This document shows positions 1 to 9,230 of a DNA stretch of 64,000 nt, one piece after another. Numbering within the stretch: position 1 is the stretch's first letter; each line of letters begins with the position of its first letter. The notes beneath the pieces are model-generated. The model had not been told where the DNA came from and made no database searches. It saw only the letters and a list, made by a program, of their open reading frames with translations. The translations under genes and the position numbers were made by a program. The stretch is from Dokdonella_A sp963775445 (GTDB taxonomy: Bacteria > Pseudomonadota > Gammaproteobacteria > Xanthomonadales > Rhodanobacteraceae), in the NCBI GenBank assembly GCA_963775445.1, contig CAVZIT010000006.1:62001-126000 (forward strand), written 5' to 3'.

Positions 1-306
1 CAAGGGATGATCGAATACACGGTCTACATCGTGCTCGAACGCCGCAAACCCGCGCAGCAACAGGGTACGGGCATGATCGAGCGGCGCCTGGCCGGCATCC
101 AGCGCGTCGTCGCGGCGCTCGAGCGGCGCTTCGATTGCGACACCTCAGGTTTTCATCTCGACGCAATCGGCGTGGCCTGTGCTCTGGCCTATCTCGATTT
201 TCGCCTGCCGGAACTTGACTGGCGAAACAAGTCGCCCAGGCTGAACCGCTGGCTCGAATGGGCTGCGAAGCGGCCTTCGATGCAGGCCACAGCCCCTCCG
301 ACCTGA
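1..306 (+). CDS. Glutathione S-transferase, C-terminal part (cut by window edge)
   Basis: This is the 3' end of a glutathione S-transferase gene; the reading frame is open to the first base, so the N-terminal thioredoxin-like domain lies outside the window. The visible 101 residues form the all-helical C-terminal domain. The stretch ALAYLDFRLPELDW followed by a closing helix ending in RPSMQAT is typical of small bacterial GSTs of the YibF/YfcF kind. The family conjugates glutathione to electrophiles or acts in stress protection; the substrate cannot be told from this part. It converges on hutH with about 55 bases between the stop codons. Confidence 0.8.
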   Translation, partial: QGMIEYTVYIVLERRKPAQQQGTGMIERRLAGIQRVVAALERRFDCDTSGFHLDAIGVACALAYLDFRLPELDWRNKSPRLNRWLEWAAKRPSMQATAPPT

Positions 307-361
307 GGTATCGATCGATCAGGAATTCGGTTGCGCGCTCAATCGCGGGCGAGCGCGGAAA

Positions 362-2275
362 CTACGATCCTTTGCTCGGTTGAGGACATTCCACCAGGCA
401 TCCGCTTGCAACCAGCTCGCAGATGCAACGCACATCGCCATCCATCGCGCGATCGCGCGGCATGAACGCAACCGATTGCCGGATTTTTGCGTGGGCCCGT
501 GAAACGGCATTGCCTGAACGGAAGTCGTCCGCTTTTGCCAGCGCCTCCATGAGCGCCTCCGTTTCCGCAACGAACACGGCGTAACGTGGATCGTCGGGGC
601 GTGGCGCGTTGGAAATCTTGCCGGAAAGCGCGCGCCAGTCTCCGCGGGAAGCCAACCGGCGCGCCGCGTTGAGCATGTCCTGCCGGTAATCCAGTGCTTG
701 CGCCGCGGTGTACAACTCGAGCGCAAGCACGTGCCCGAGATCCTCGGTCATCTCGAGCACGTGCCGCGCCTCGTTGGCGCCCATCGAGACATGGTCCTCG
801 GCATTGGCGCTGGTCGGAATCGAATACACGCTCGCCGGATGCGCACGCGTCGCAAGGTCGTTGACCAGCGCCGCAGCGGTGTACTGCACGATCATGAATC
901 CCGAGTCGGTTGCGTCCTCGTTGCCGATCAGGAAAGGGGGCAACCCGTCGCTGGTGGCCGCATCGACGAGCTTGTTGAGGCGCCTTTCCGAAATCGACGC
1001 GAGCACCGGAATTGCCGCCTTCATGTAGCTCATGACGAGAGCGAGTGGCATACCGTGGAAGTGCCCGGCCGAAATGACTTGATCCTCGATCACTTTCGCA
1101 TCGGGCGCATCCGGAAAGACCAGCGGATTGTCGGTCACCGAATTCAGTTCGATATCGATGACCCGGCAGGCCTGCTGCCATGCATCACGCACCGCGCCGT
1201 GCACTTGCGGCGCGCATCGCAAACAATAGGCATCTTGCGGCTGATGTTTCTTGCCGCCCTTGAACGGCAGGAAGCGCGCGTAGAACGCCTCCTTGCCATG
1301 GCGTTGCGCGGGTGGCACGTAATCCCATGCGATATCGAAATGCTGTTGTTGGTCCTCCGGATCGCTCCAGGCTTCGGCAGACCAGGCACGAAAGCGCGGG
1401 ACCAGGTGGTATGGAATATCAATGAGCGTCGATCCGGCGAGCAGCGCGCGCAGATGGGCGGCCGTGTCGACCTGGCCAGGATGCGGACGCAGTGCGTGGA
1501 CCTCTTCGCGCAGCGCACCGCTGCGACCGGCGAAAGCGTCCATGCTCATGGCCGTGGCAAGTTCGGCCGTTGCAAGCAAGGTTTCGATTCGATCAAGCGC
1601 GAGGACGGCGCAGGCGAGCATCTGCGCCGTGCCGTTGTTGAGGGCAAGGCCTTCCTTGAACGATAGCCGCACGGGTTCCAGTCCGGCGCGTTTCAACGCT
1701 TCCGCGCCATCCATGCGTTCACCGCGATAAAACGCCTCGCCCTCGCCGAGCAACACCGCGGCCAGATGCGACAGCGGTGCGAGATCGCCACTCGCGCCAA
1801 CCGATCCCTTTTCCGGGACGACCGGCGTTACGTCGCGATTGAGCAACTCGGCGAGTGCCTCGAGCGTTGCCGCGCGAATTCCCGAATGTCCGCGCATGAG
1901 CGTATTGACACGAATCACGAGCATTGCGCGCACAACGTCCGTCGCAAACGGGCGACCGACGCAGACCGCATGGCTGATGATGAGGTTGTGCTGCAATTCC
2001 TCGAGAAGACTGCCGCTCTGTTGCGATTGATCTGCGGACAACTCGTCGCGCGCCCGATGTGCGCCGAGCAGCTTGTCGGCATTGCTGCCAAAGCCGGTGG
2101 TTACGCCGTAGATCGGTTCCCCGCAGGCAACCTTGCCGGCAAGGAAGTCCGCCGTGCGTTGGACGCGCCTCAGGCAGTCCGCATCCAGCCTCACCTTCGC
2201 GCCGGCCGCAACAGACACCACCTGATCGCGCGTCAGACTGACGCCATCGAGCCGCACCGGGTCGAATTCGCTCAT
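362..2275 (-). CDS. hutH: Histidine ammonia-lyase with a central insertion
   Basis: The product converts L-histidine to urocanate and ammonia. The MIO prosthetic group would form from Ala161-Ser162-Gly163 inside GSVGASGDLAPLSH. Tyr56 in YGVTTGFG is the catalytic tyrosine region. The selectivity pair is Ser101-His102 in NLIISHA, the histidine-lyase type rather than the His-Leu or Phe-Leu of tyrosine and phenylalanine lyases. At 637 residues it is longer than the usual ~510, mainly because of some 55-65 extra residues at about 283-347, just before the conserved CLRCAPQVHGA. The start at 2275 was chosen because MSEFDPVRLDG gives a normal N-terminus; the frame is open further upstream. No hutU, hutI or hutG is nearby. 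It lies 97 bases downstream of hisS on the same strand. Confidence 0.88.
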   Translation of the reverse strand: MSEFDPVRLDGVSLTRDQVVSVAAGAKVRLDADCLRRVQRTADFLAGKVACGEPIYGVTTGFGSNADKLLGAHRARDELSADQSQQSGSLLEELQHNLIISHAVCVGRPFATDVVRAMLVIRVNTLMRGHSGIRAATLEALAELLNRDVTPVVPEKGSVGASGDLAPLSHLAAVLLGEGEAFYRGERMDGAEALKRAGLEPVRLSFKEGLALNNGTAQMLACAVLALDRIETLLATAELATAMSMDAFAGRSGALREEVHALRPHPGQVDTAAHLRALLAGSTLIDIPYHLVPRFRAWSAEAWSDPEDQQQHFDIAWDYVPPAQRHGKEAFYARFLPFKGGKKHQPQDAYCLRCAPQVHGAVRDAWQQACRVIDIELNSVTDNPLVFPDAPDAKVIEDQVISAGHFHGMPLALVMSYMKAAIPVLASISERRLNKLVDAATSDGLPPFLIGNEDATDSGFMIVQYTAAALVNDLATRAHPASVYSIPTSANAEDHVSMGANEARHVLEMTEDLGHVLALELYTAAQALDYRQDMLNAARRLASRGDWRALSGKISNAPRPDDPRYAVFVAETEALMEALAKADDFRSGNAVSRAHAKIRQSVAFMPRDRAMDGDVRCICELVASGCLVECPQPSKGS

Positions 2276-2372
2276 GGACGATCCAAATTCCGCATGACTG
2301 TTGCAACCTCGACCACGCGACGAATTTTCTCCGCTCTGGGGTTCCGGAGCGCCCGCATGCGTCGCGCTCGGA

Positions 2373-3767
2373 TCACAACGACGCACTTCCTGCCTGGGGC
2401 TTGCTGGTTGCCTCGATCAGCGTGGCAATCAGGTTCGCGCGCGCAACTTCCGTCTGCACCGCGCTTGCAAGGTCCTTGATGGTGACCACTCCCCTCGTGA
2501 TCTCATCGGGGCCGAGTACCAGAACGAAGCGTATGCCGGCACGATCCGCGTACTTGAACTGTTTCGCAAGCTTCAGCGGCTCCAGCACGATCTCGGTATT
2601 GATGCCGGCGGCGCGTAATTCGTTCGCGATCGCGAGGTAGTCCGCCATGTGTTCCTCGTCCAGCTGTGCAATCAACACCGCGACCGTACTCAAACTCCTG
2701 CCGAGCAGACCTGCGTCGCGCAACTGCCAGAACAGACGCGTCGCGCCGATCGAGATGCCGACGCCGGGCAGATGCGACTTCGTATAATGGCCGGCGAGGT
2801 TCTCGTAGCGCCCTCCCGAGCAGATCGAACCGATCTGTGGCTGATTCACCAAGTGCGTTTCGTACACCGTCCCGGTGTAGTAATCGAGACCACGTGCGAT
2901 CGACAGATTCAACGCGAAGTGGCTTTCGGGCACGCCGAACGCGCGCAGCAGACCAAGCACCTCGCGCAATTCCTGGCGCCCCTGTTCGAAAATCGCGTTG
3001 CCGGCGGGAAATTCGTCGAGGCGATCCAGCGCGTCGTGCAGCGACGTGGATCGCAAGGCGACAAAGTCCAGTATCCGATCGGCAGCAGTCGCATTCAGTC
3101 CGAAGGCATCGCCGGTCAACTGGCTGCGCACGTGGTCGATGCCGCGCTTGTCGAGCTTGTCGACTTCACGCAGGACTTGCGTTTGCTGATCGGCACCGAC
3201 AACACCCAGACTCTCGAAATAGCCGCGCATCAACTTGCGGTTGTTCAACTGGATCACGAACGGACCGATGCCAAGTTCGTTGAACACGCTGTAGATGACA
3301 GCCGGGATTTCCGCGTCGTAACGGATCGACAATTCGTCCTTGCCGATCACGTCGATATCGCACTGATAGAACTCGCGAAAGCGCCCGCGTTGCGCGCGTT
3401 CACCGCGATATACGCGCTGGATCTGGTAACGGCGGAACGGAAAATTGAGTTCGCGTTCGTGCTCGGCAACATAGCGCGCGAGTGGCACGGTGAGATCGAA
3501 ACGCAACGCCAGCTCAGGCAATTCCTCTGCATCTTTCGCGGCGCTCAAGGCGCCGGTCGATTGCACGAAATACACCTGCCGTTCGGTCTCGCCTCCCTGC
3601 TTGGTCAGCAATATGCGGGAAAATTCCATCACCGGCGTTTCGACGGGCAGGAAACCGAAGCGCTCGAAATTGCGCCGGATGGTGTCGAGCATTCGCTGAA
3701 ACGCAATCTGCTCGGGCGGCAGCAATTCGAGCACGCCGGGCATGGTGCGGGCTTGCGTCGGAGACAT
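2373..3767 (-). CDS. hisS: Histidyl-tRNA synthetase
   Basis: This class II aminoacyl-tRNA synthetase charges tRNA-His in the cytoplasm. Class II motif 2 is visible as RVYRGERAQRGRFREF, and the histidine-binding signatures ALRFDLTVPLARY and ARGLDYYTGTVYE are intact, followed by the GGRYE segment and the C-terminal anticodon-binding domain. The protein is 464 residues, slightly longer than the E. coli enzyme. The start at 3767 is supported by GAGGGA about 7 bases upstream; the frame stays open farther upstream but runs across the tRNA-Pro gene, so that extension is not real. It is divergent from tRNA-Pro and could be cotranscribed with hutH. Confidence 0.95.
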   Translation of the reverse strand: MSPTQARTMPGVLELLPPEQIAFQRMLDTIRRNFERFGFLPVETPVMEFSRILLTKQGGETERQVYFVQSTGALSAAKDAEELPELALRFDLTVPLARYVAEHERELNFPFRRYQIQRVYRGERAQRGRFREFYQCDIDVIGKDELSIRYDAEIPAVIYSVFNELGIGPFVIQLNNRKLMRGYFESLGVVGADQQTQVLREVDKLDKRGIDHVRSQLTGDAFGLNATAADRILDFVALRSTSLHDALDRLDEFPAGNAIFEQGRQELREVLGLLRAFGVPESHFALNLSIARGLDYYTGTVYETHLVNQPQIGSICSGGRYENLAGHYTKSHLPGVGISIGATRLFWQLRDAGLLGRSLSTVAVLIAQLDEEHMADYLAIANELRAAGINTEIVLEPLKLAKQFKYADRAGIRFVLVLGPDEITRGVVTIKDLASAVQTEVARANLIATLIEATSKPQAGSASL

Positions 3768-3994
3768 CGGTTCCCTCGAAACGGTGGGCGGTCCACGGAC
3801 CGCCAAGGGTTTCCAATTTGTTAGCGTAGCAGAACAGGAACCGCGCTCCGGAGCCCGCACGGTTGCTCGCGAAGTCGGCGGCGGTTGCTTCGTACCGAGC
3901 GCGCCGCTACTATTCGCGCCCGCCACAGCGGTGTCCCGAGTATTCTGCGTGCGCACTCGCAACATCCGGCGCAAACCGCCGGCTCTCGGTTCTT

Positions 3995-4071
3995 CGGGGT
4001 GTAGCTCAGCCTGGTAGAGCGCTACCTTCGGGAGGTAGAAGTCGCAAGTTCGAATCCTGTCACCCCGACCA
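3995..4071 (+). tRNA. tRNA-Pro (anticodon CGG)
   Basis: A full cloverleaf can be drawn. The acceptor stem pairs CGGGGTG with CACCCCG, the D arm contains TAGCTCAGCCTGGTAGAGC, the anticodon stem CTACC/GGTAG encloses loop TTCGGGA with anticodon CGG, and the T arm has GTTCGAATC. The 3' CCA is encoded. It reads CCG codons, which are common in this GC-rich sequence. Confidence 0.95.
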
Positions 4072-4084
4072 ATCTCCCAATTCG

Positions 4085-4119
4085 CGCAGAACGCCGGCCG
4101 AGAAAGCCGGCGTTCTGCG
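4085..4119 (+). terminator. Strong hairpin after tRNA-Pro
   Basis: A perfect 14-bp stem (CGCAGAACGCCGGC with its complement) closes a 7-base loop 13 bases after the tRNA. The following TTCCAGTCTTCC is pyrimidine-rich but not a clean T-run. It probably ends the tRNA transcript. Confidence 0.65.
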
Positions 4120-4230
4120 TTCCAGTCTTCCACCGGACGCATCGGCCGACCACCCCGAAGCGCAAGCGTTCATGGCCGGTTGCGCGTCAGATGGCTAAGT
4201 TGTCGCACCAACGTTCGGCGATCTGCCTGC

Positions 4231-4479
4231 ATGACTCGTACCCGCGCTGAAACAGGAAAGTTTCTGGACCGTCTCGAGTCCGAGCTCATCGACATGATCG
4301 CCGATCACCTCGATGAGAAGGATTTCTGGGCCGCCTTCATCGGAGAGGCGGCCTGGATCAGGGATGCCGCCGAACCGGCCGATCTGGACTACGTCGACGA
4401 GCGCGTTCAGGCCATGCTCAACGGAGTGGGATTGAGCATGCCGGATACCGGGCAAGCGGCTGCTCAGGCAGCCGGGTAA
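4231..4479 (+). CDS. Small hypothetical acidic protein
   Basis: The frame encodes 82 residues from an ATG at 4231 (MTRTRAETGKFLDRLESELI). The sequence is acidic, predicted helical and has no signal peptide or membrane segment; DYVDERVQAMLNG near the end looks like a regular helix. I do not recognise a family. A second in-frame ATG lies at 4180 but would give an arginine-rich extension that looks non-coding. No clear ribosome binding site is seen. It stands alone between tRNA-Pro and the convergent PIG-L gene. Confidence 0.5.
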   Translation: MTRTRAETGKFLDRLESELIDMIADHLDEKDFWAAFIGEAAWIRDAAEPADLDYVDERVQAMLNGVGLSMPDTGQAAAQAAG

Positions 4480-4569
4480 TCGCCGCCGCGGTAGATCGAC
4501 GCAACCGCGGTAAATCGCTGACCGGCGCATGCGACTCGGCTAACACCGAAAGTTTGCATCCGCAGCGAT

Positions 4570-5655
4570 TCAACTCAGGGCGCGTGCAGGCACCTGCTCG
4601 CCGCGCACTATCGTTGCCTCACGATCCGAGGCCGGGCACTCGTCGATGCTGTGCCAACCCGCTGCATCGAATATGACCAGGCGCGGCCAGGCGCGCTCGA
4701 TTTTTACATAGCCTTGCAGCAAACCCGCTCCAGCGCCGGGCAGCCTCACGTCCAACTTATCGCCCTTGCGCACCATGTGAACTTCGCCGCCAACTGCGTC
4801 GTCGGCTTCGAGCGTCACGCCATGGCGCAACTCACCGGACGGCGGCAGACTGATTTGCAGTCGTCGGGAGGAAGAAACGCCGGCCAGCACCATGAGCAGG
4901 TCATGGCGACGCAATTTCGCCCGGAAGGATGGCATCTTCAAACGCAGCAGCAGATCGGCGGAATCGTGAGCGTGCGGCACATCCCGCTCAGCTGCGACGA
5001 ACGCTTCGACGCGCCGCGCAAGCCGCGACAGGCGATTCTGGCTCAGGCTCGTCTGAGTCCGGTAGGCGGCCAATGCCGCGTACTTGCACGCTTGCGCTGC
5101 TGCATCGGAAGAAGCGGTGTGCGTCGCATCGGTCAGTGCCGGACCGTGCAGCACATAGCCCAGCCGCACATGTTTCACCCCGCTGCGTGACAGCGCGAGA
5201 TCGAGCATGACCCTCAGCGCACTATGATCCGGGTGGCAATCACTCAAGGTGGGAAGGACGACGTGGCTCGGAGCGAATGCCACGATTTGTTCTGCGAGTT
5301 CATCTTCCGCCTTCGCGTCGCGCATCAGGCAATTGGTCAGTCCCTGATCCGGCCATCCGAGAAAGCTCAGCGACTCCTCGTCGAGGCCGAGCATTTGCGC
5401 TGCAGCGAAGGCTTCGCGCCGCCGTCGCGCGCCCCATCGCACGCGCTCGACTTCACCGATGTGCCAGCGTCGTTCCAGCCAGCGTTGCGGCCACGGGTTG
5501 TTGTCGCCGTCGGTGGCGAATACAACGCGTATTGCCGCACCAGCGCGCCTGGCGGACTGGATCAACGCACCAGCGGCGATGGTCTCGTCGTCAGGATGCG
5601 GCGCGAACACCAGCACCCGATGCCGCGCGTCGAAATGAAGTTGCCTGCTCACCAC
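4570..5655 (-). CDS. PIG-L (LmbE-like) family zinc deacetylase
   Basis: The product belongs to the PIG-L/LmbE family, which removes N-acetyl groups from N-acetylglucosamine-containing substrates. The signature HPDDE is at residues 20-24, directly after the first beta strand (RVLVFAP). A second metal-site motif, HPDHSALR, lies near residue 157. The first ~240 residues form the Rossmann-like catalytic domain; the last ~120 are less conserved. Translation probably starts at a GTG at 5655 with AGGGA about 8 bases upstream. The substrate is unknown; in related genomes such genes often sit beside glycosyltransferases, but none is present here. Confidence 0.82.
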   Translation of the reverse strand: MVSRQLHFDARHRVLVFAPHPDDETIAAGALIQSARRAGAAIRVVFATDGDNNPWPQRWLERRWHIGEVERVRWGARRRREAFAAAQMLGLDEESLSFLGWPDQGLTNCLMRDAKAEDELAEQIVAFAPSHVVLPTLSDCHPDHSALRVMLDLALSRSGVKHVRLGYVLHGPALTDATHTASSDAAAQACKYAALAAYRTQTSLSQNRLSRLARRVEAFVAAERDVPHAHDSADLLLRLKMPSFRAKLRRHDLLMVLAGVSSSRRLQISLPPSGELRHGVTLEADDAVGGEVHMVRKGDKLDVRLPGAGAGLLQGYVKIERAWPRLVIFDAAGWHSIDECPASDREATIVRGEQVPARALS

Positions 5656-5892
5656 CGGCTGTTCCCTGAAAATCCCTGTGAACGGAGCTTTGACGCTCCC
5701 GTGAAGCGCAGCCTAGCGCAAAATCCCCCATTCCAAAGCCTCAGATGCCGCAGGGCGCGATAGGCGGTCAGGTATTGGTCCATGTACCGATCGTAGTGAG
5801 ACCGGCAACCTGGACTTATCGCCCGATTTCCGCGCTCGAAAGCGCCGAGTCGTACCGGGCGCGAATCAAGCATCGCGGCCGGGCAACGCGGT

Positions 5893-6441
5893 TCACTCGG
5901 CCGGTGCGACCGTCACTCTGACGCGGATGCGCTCACCCGGGTCGTAGTCGAGGCGGGATGCGTAAACCTCACCGCGGTAACGGTACTGCACGTCATAACC
6001 GGCGATGCGACGCTCTTGGCTGACGCGGTCAACTGTACGACAGCGCGGCTGGGTGTCGTCGTAATATTCGTCGTCGCGGCTCGCAATACCATGTCCGATC
6101 GCTCCGCCAGCGACGGCCCCGGCGACCGTGGCCGCCTTGCGTCCATCGCCCTTGCCGACCTGATTGCCTAGCACGCCTCCAATGACCGCCCCGAGCACAG
6201 TACCTGCCGCATTGTTGCCGCGATCGTCGCGGCGCGTGACCGGAACATCCTCGCATTCACGTTGCGGGCTATGCACCGGCACCTGGTCATAGACCGGATC
6301 GACGCGCAGTACGTCGGCCCACGCATACTTGACGTTCGCGCTATCCGGGGCGTAGCTGTCCCGCGCAGGACCCTGCGCGCAAGCGACACGAAACGAGAGT
6401 GCGGCCATTATCACGAGGACCACACCACCAAACCTGTTCAT
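5893..6441 (-). CDS. Glycine-zipper 2TM outer-membrane-type protein
   Basis: This 182-residue exported protein has an N-terminal signal peptide ending around ACAQG. The middle contains a glycine zipper (AAGTVLGAVIGGVLGNQVG, then ATVAGAVAGGAIGHG), the hallmark of the Rickettsia 17-kDa surface antigen / glycine-zipper 2TM family found in the outer membrane or periplasm. The C-terminal third (CRTVDRVSQERRIAGYDVQY) matches the conserved tail of the family, which predicts a beta-rich domain. The start has GGAG 6 bases upstream. Function is unproven; homologues are linked to envelope integrity. Confidence 0.85.
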   Translation of the reverse strand: MNRFGGVVLVIMAALSFRVACAQGPARDSYAPDSANVKYAWADVLRVDPVYDQVPVHSPQRECEDVPVTRRDDRGNNAAGTVLGAVIGGVLGNQVGKGDGRKAATVAGAVAGGAIGHGIASRDDEYYDDTQPRCRTVDRVSQERRIAGYDVQYRYRGEVYASRLDYDPGERIRVRVTVAPAE

Positions 6442-6613
6442 AATTTCTCCGGAAATCGGGGTTCCGGCATCCCTGCCAAGGCTGCAGCCATTCCGTTTCG
6501 GGGAATTACATCACGCCCGCGCTGAATGGTGGCTAATATCTTTCTGAATCAGCGAGTTCGGATGGACTGCTGCGGCTCCCTGTTATCATGCCATTTCGTT
6601 CCGGAAAGCAATC

Positions 6614-8017
6614 ATGAACCTTCGCTTGCACAACACCCTGACGCGCCGCACCGAAGACTTCGTACCGGTCGATCCTCAGCGCGTGACCATGTATGTTTGC
6701 GGCCCGACGGTTTACAACTTTGTGCATATCGGCAACGCGCGTCCCGCGGTCGTGTTCGGCCTCCTCGCGCGTCTGTTGCGGCGGCGCTACGCCCACGTCG
6801 TCTATGCGCGAAACATCACCGATGTCGATGACAAGATCAGCTTCGCCGCAAAACAAGCGGGCGTCCAGATCGACGTGATCACGGCGCGCTACGCCGAGGC
6901 GTGGCGTGAGGACATGGCGATGCTCGGCGCCGAAATGCCGGATCTTGAACCGCTGGCGACCGCGCATATCGATCCGATCATTGCCATGTGCGAGCGCCTG
7001 ATCGCGAGGGGCAACGCCTATACGGCTGAAGATCACGTGCTGTTTGATGTGGCGAGTTATCCGGAGTACGGACGCCTATCTGGCCGATCCGTCGAGGACA
7101 TGATCGCGGGCGCACGAATAGAAGTCGCGCCGTACAAGAAAAACCCCGCGGACTTCGTCCTGTGGAAACCCTCGACGCAGGACCAGCCCGGCTGGGCGAG
7201 CCCCTGGGGCCGCGGGCGCCCGGGCTGGCACATCGAGTGTTCGGCAATGTGCGAAGCACACCTCGGCGAAACGATCGACATCCATGCCGGCGGCAACGAC
7301 TTGATGTTCCCGCATCACGAAAACGAAATCGCGCAAAGTACCTGCGCACATGGCGGCACGCTGTTTGCGCGCTACTGGCTGCACAACGGCATGCTGACCT
7401 TCGAGGGCCGCAAGATGTCCAAGTCGCTCGGCAACGTGCTGGAACTGCACGAGTTGCTGAAGCGGCAGCGACCCGAAGCGCTGCGCCTCATGCTGCTCAA
7501 GGCGCACTACCGCCAACCGCTGGACTGGTCGGACACCGCGCTACAACAAGCGACGAAAACCCTGGACGGATGGTATGGCGTGCTGCGCGATCTGGGCGAT
7601 ACCCGGGTCGAAGCAAACCAGCTTGATCCGCCCCATGCGCTCGAAGCGGCGTTGTGCGACGACCTCAATACGCCCGAGGCGTTCGCCGTTCTCGCGGAGT
7701 TCGCCGACCGCGCCCGCGCGGCTCGCAGCGAATCCGAAAAGCGCGCCGCCAAAGCCGAACTCCTGGGCGCGGGCGGGCTGCTCGGCTTGCTGCAGGACGA
7801 TCCGGATGCGTGGTTTCACCGTGCCGCAGCGGGCGCGGGAATCGACGCCGCGTGGATCCAGGGGCTGCTGGATGAACGCGACAGGGCGCGCGCGGCGAGG
7901 GATTTCACGCGTGCCGATGCGATCCGCAGCGAACTCGGCCGCAGTGGCATCGCGATAGAGGATGGCCCCGAGGGCGCACGCTGGAAAGTCGTCAATCCCG
8001 ATGAACGCGCAGCCTGA
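6614..8017 (+). CDS. cysS: Cysteinyl-tRNA synthetase
   Basis: This class I synthetase attaches cysteine to tRNA-Cys. The zinc-ligand Cys29 precedes the HIGH-type motif, here HIGN at 38-41 in CGPTVYNFVHIGNARP. Further zinc-site residues lie in GWHIECSAMC and FPHHENE, and KMSKS is at residues 267-271. The length of 467 residues is normal. GGAAAG lies 8 bases before the ATG. The last 17 bases overlap sufE, so the two are likely translated from one message. Confidence 0.97.
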   Translation: MNLRLHNTLTRRTEDFVPVDPQRVTMYVCGPTVYNFVHIGNARPAVVFGLLARLLRRRYAHVVYARNITDVDDKISFAAKQAGVQIDVITARYAEAWREDMAMLGAEMPDLEPLATAHIDPIIAMCERLIARGNAYTAEDHVLFDVASYPEYGRLSGRSVEDMIAGARIEVAPYKKNPADFVLWKPSTQDQPGWASPWGRGRPGWHIECSAMCEAHLGETIDIHAGGNDLMFPHHENEIAQSTCAHGGTLFARYWLHNGMLTFEGRKMSKSLGNVLELHELLKRQRPEALRLMLLKAHYRQPLDWSDTALQQATKTLDGWYGVLRDLGDTRVEANQLDPPHALEAALCDDLNTPEAFAVLAEFADRARAARSESEKRAAKAELLGAGGLLGLLQDDPDAWFHRAAAGAGIDAAWIQGLLDERDRARAARDFTRADAIRSELGRSGIAIEDGPEGARWKVVNPDERAA

Positions 8018-8441
8018 AAACACCCCCGAGCAGGTGCAGCGGCAGATATCCGACGAATTCGCGTTCTTCGGCGACTGGACCGAACGCTACCAGTACCTGA
8101 TCGACCTCGGTCGCAAGCTGCCCGAATTCCCCGACGCCGCGCGCGACGAGGCGCACAAGGTCCACGGTTGCCAATCGCGGGTGTGGCTGCTGGCCGAGGG
8201 CGATGCCGACTGCCTGCAATTGCGTGCGACCAGCGACTCGGCCATCGTCTCGGGCTTGATCGCGCTGCTGCTGCGCGTCTATTCGAACCGTTCGGCGCAG
8301 GAAATTCTCGATACCGAACCTCGCTTCATCGAAACCATCGGCCTCGCAAAACACCTGTCGCCCACTCGCGCCAATGGCCTCGCGGCCATGCTGGCGACGA
8401 TCAAGGCACGCGCCGCGGAATTGGCCGAAGCCGGCGACTGA
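8001..8441 (+). CDS. sufE: SufE family cysteine desulfuration protein
   Basis: SufE accepts persulfide sulfur from the cysteine desulfurase SufS and hands it to the iron-sulfur scaffold. The acceptor is Cys57 in HKVHGCQSRVW, the family's conserved site. The fold signature ending in LSPTRANGLAAM is complete and the length of 146 residues is typical. The ATG at 8001 overlaps the end of cysS by 17 bases, linking cysteine activation and sulfur transfer in one message. No sufS is present in the window. Confidence 0.92.
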   Translation: MNAQPENTPEQVQRQISDEFAFFGDWTERYQYLIDLGRKLPEFPDAARDEAHKVHGCQSRVWLLAEGDADCLQLRATSDSAIVSGLIALLLRVYSNRSAQEILDTEPRFIETIGLAKHLSPTRANGLAAMLATIKARAAELAEAGD

Positions 8442-8464
8442 TCGCATCTGCCGTGCGCGACCGA

Positions 8465-8920
8465 TCAGATTGCGTAAGGAGTTCCGTCCTTGTGCGTAAA
8501 CCCGCTTGCGCGCTCCAGATGCAGATCGATATCCGGGTAGGTGCAAACATCGTCCGCCGAACGGCTGCCGACTTCCAGGTAAATTGCCGTACCATCGCTG
8601 CGATTGATCAGGTGATGACCGTCGGCCGAACCTTTCGGGAAACCCGCACAGTCACCTGCGCCCAATGTCTGCTCGCCCGCGTCCGTGATCAGAATCACTT
8701 CCCCGGACAGAACATAGACGAACTCGTCCTCGTTCGAATGCCAGTGGCGTTGACTCGACCACGCCCCGGGCGGCAACCGGGTCAGGTTCACACCAAAATC
8801 GCTCAATTCCGCCGCGTTCCCAAGCGCCTGCTTGATGCGCGCTCCGGCGCGCGTCGCGAACGGGGGAGGATAGGTCGAACCCAGGCGTTCGGGAACTGCC
8901 GCGATATCAATCTTTCCCAT
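8465..8920 (-). CDS. Cupin domain protein
   Basis: This 151-residue single-domain cupin has metal-binding motif 1 as QRHWHSNEDEFVYVLSGE (His59, His61, Glu65) and a degenerate motif 2 around GFPKGSADGHHLIN. Small cupins of this sort are isomerases, dioxygenases or sensors; the substrate cannot be inferred. The start MGKIDIAAVPERLG at 8920 was preferred over upstream in-frame ATGs because homologous cupins begin with a short leader before the PPPF segment. It converges on sufE. Confidence 0.82.
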   Translation of the reverse strand: MGKIDIAAVPERLGSTYPPPFATRAGARIKQALGNAAELSDFGVNLTRLPPGAWSSQRHWHSNEDEFVYVLSGEVILITDAGEQTLGAGDCAGFPKGSADGHHLINRSDGTAIYLEVGSRSADDVCTYPDIDLHLERASGFTHKDGTPYAI

Positions 8921-9230
8921 GCTGCTGCTCACTCGCTCGTGGATGATTGGTAGCGTAGCACTCTCGGCGAATCTGCTTGTGGCTTCGGAAATCCGCAAAC
9001 TGCAAACAGCCATGAGGCCGCCCGACCATGCCTGCTTGCGCGCCGCGCGCACAGAACCGTCGACGCGCCGCGGACGCCGTGCAAATCGCATTCACTATGC
9101 CCGCACAATGCACGGGCGGCGACTGCTGGCCAATCCCGAAGAGCGGGTGGGCCGTGCGTCGGCGGACTCTGGGCCGCATGGCACGCTAGTTGCCTTTGCT
9201 GTGCCCGGGTGCCTTTGCTATGCAAGTAGC

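Noticed and set aside
2649..3824. Long open frame (391 codons) on the plus strand opposite hisS
   Set aside because: It is antisense to a complete hisS and has the composition of a GC-rich shadow frame with no recognisable motif.
3863..4198. Plus-strand frame of 111 codons over tRNA-Pro
   Set aside because: It includes the tRNA and its terminator hairpin, so it is not a coding gene.
5649..5873. Minus-strand 74-codon frame upstream of the PIG-L gene
   Set aside because: It contains MDQYLTAYRALRHLRLWNGG, which looks faintly protein-like and could be the tail of a lost gene, but I could not tie it to a family and it overlaps the PIG-L start.
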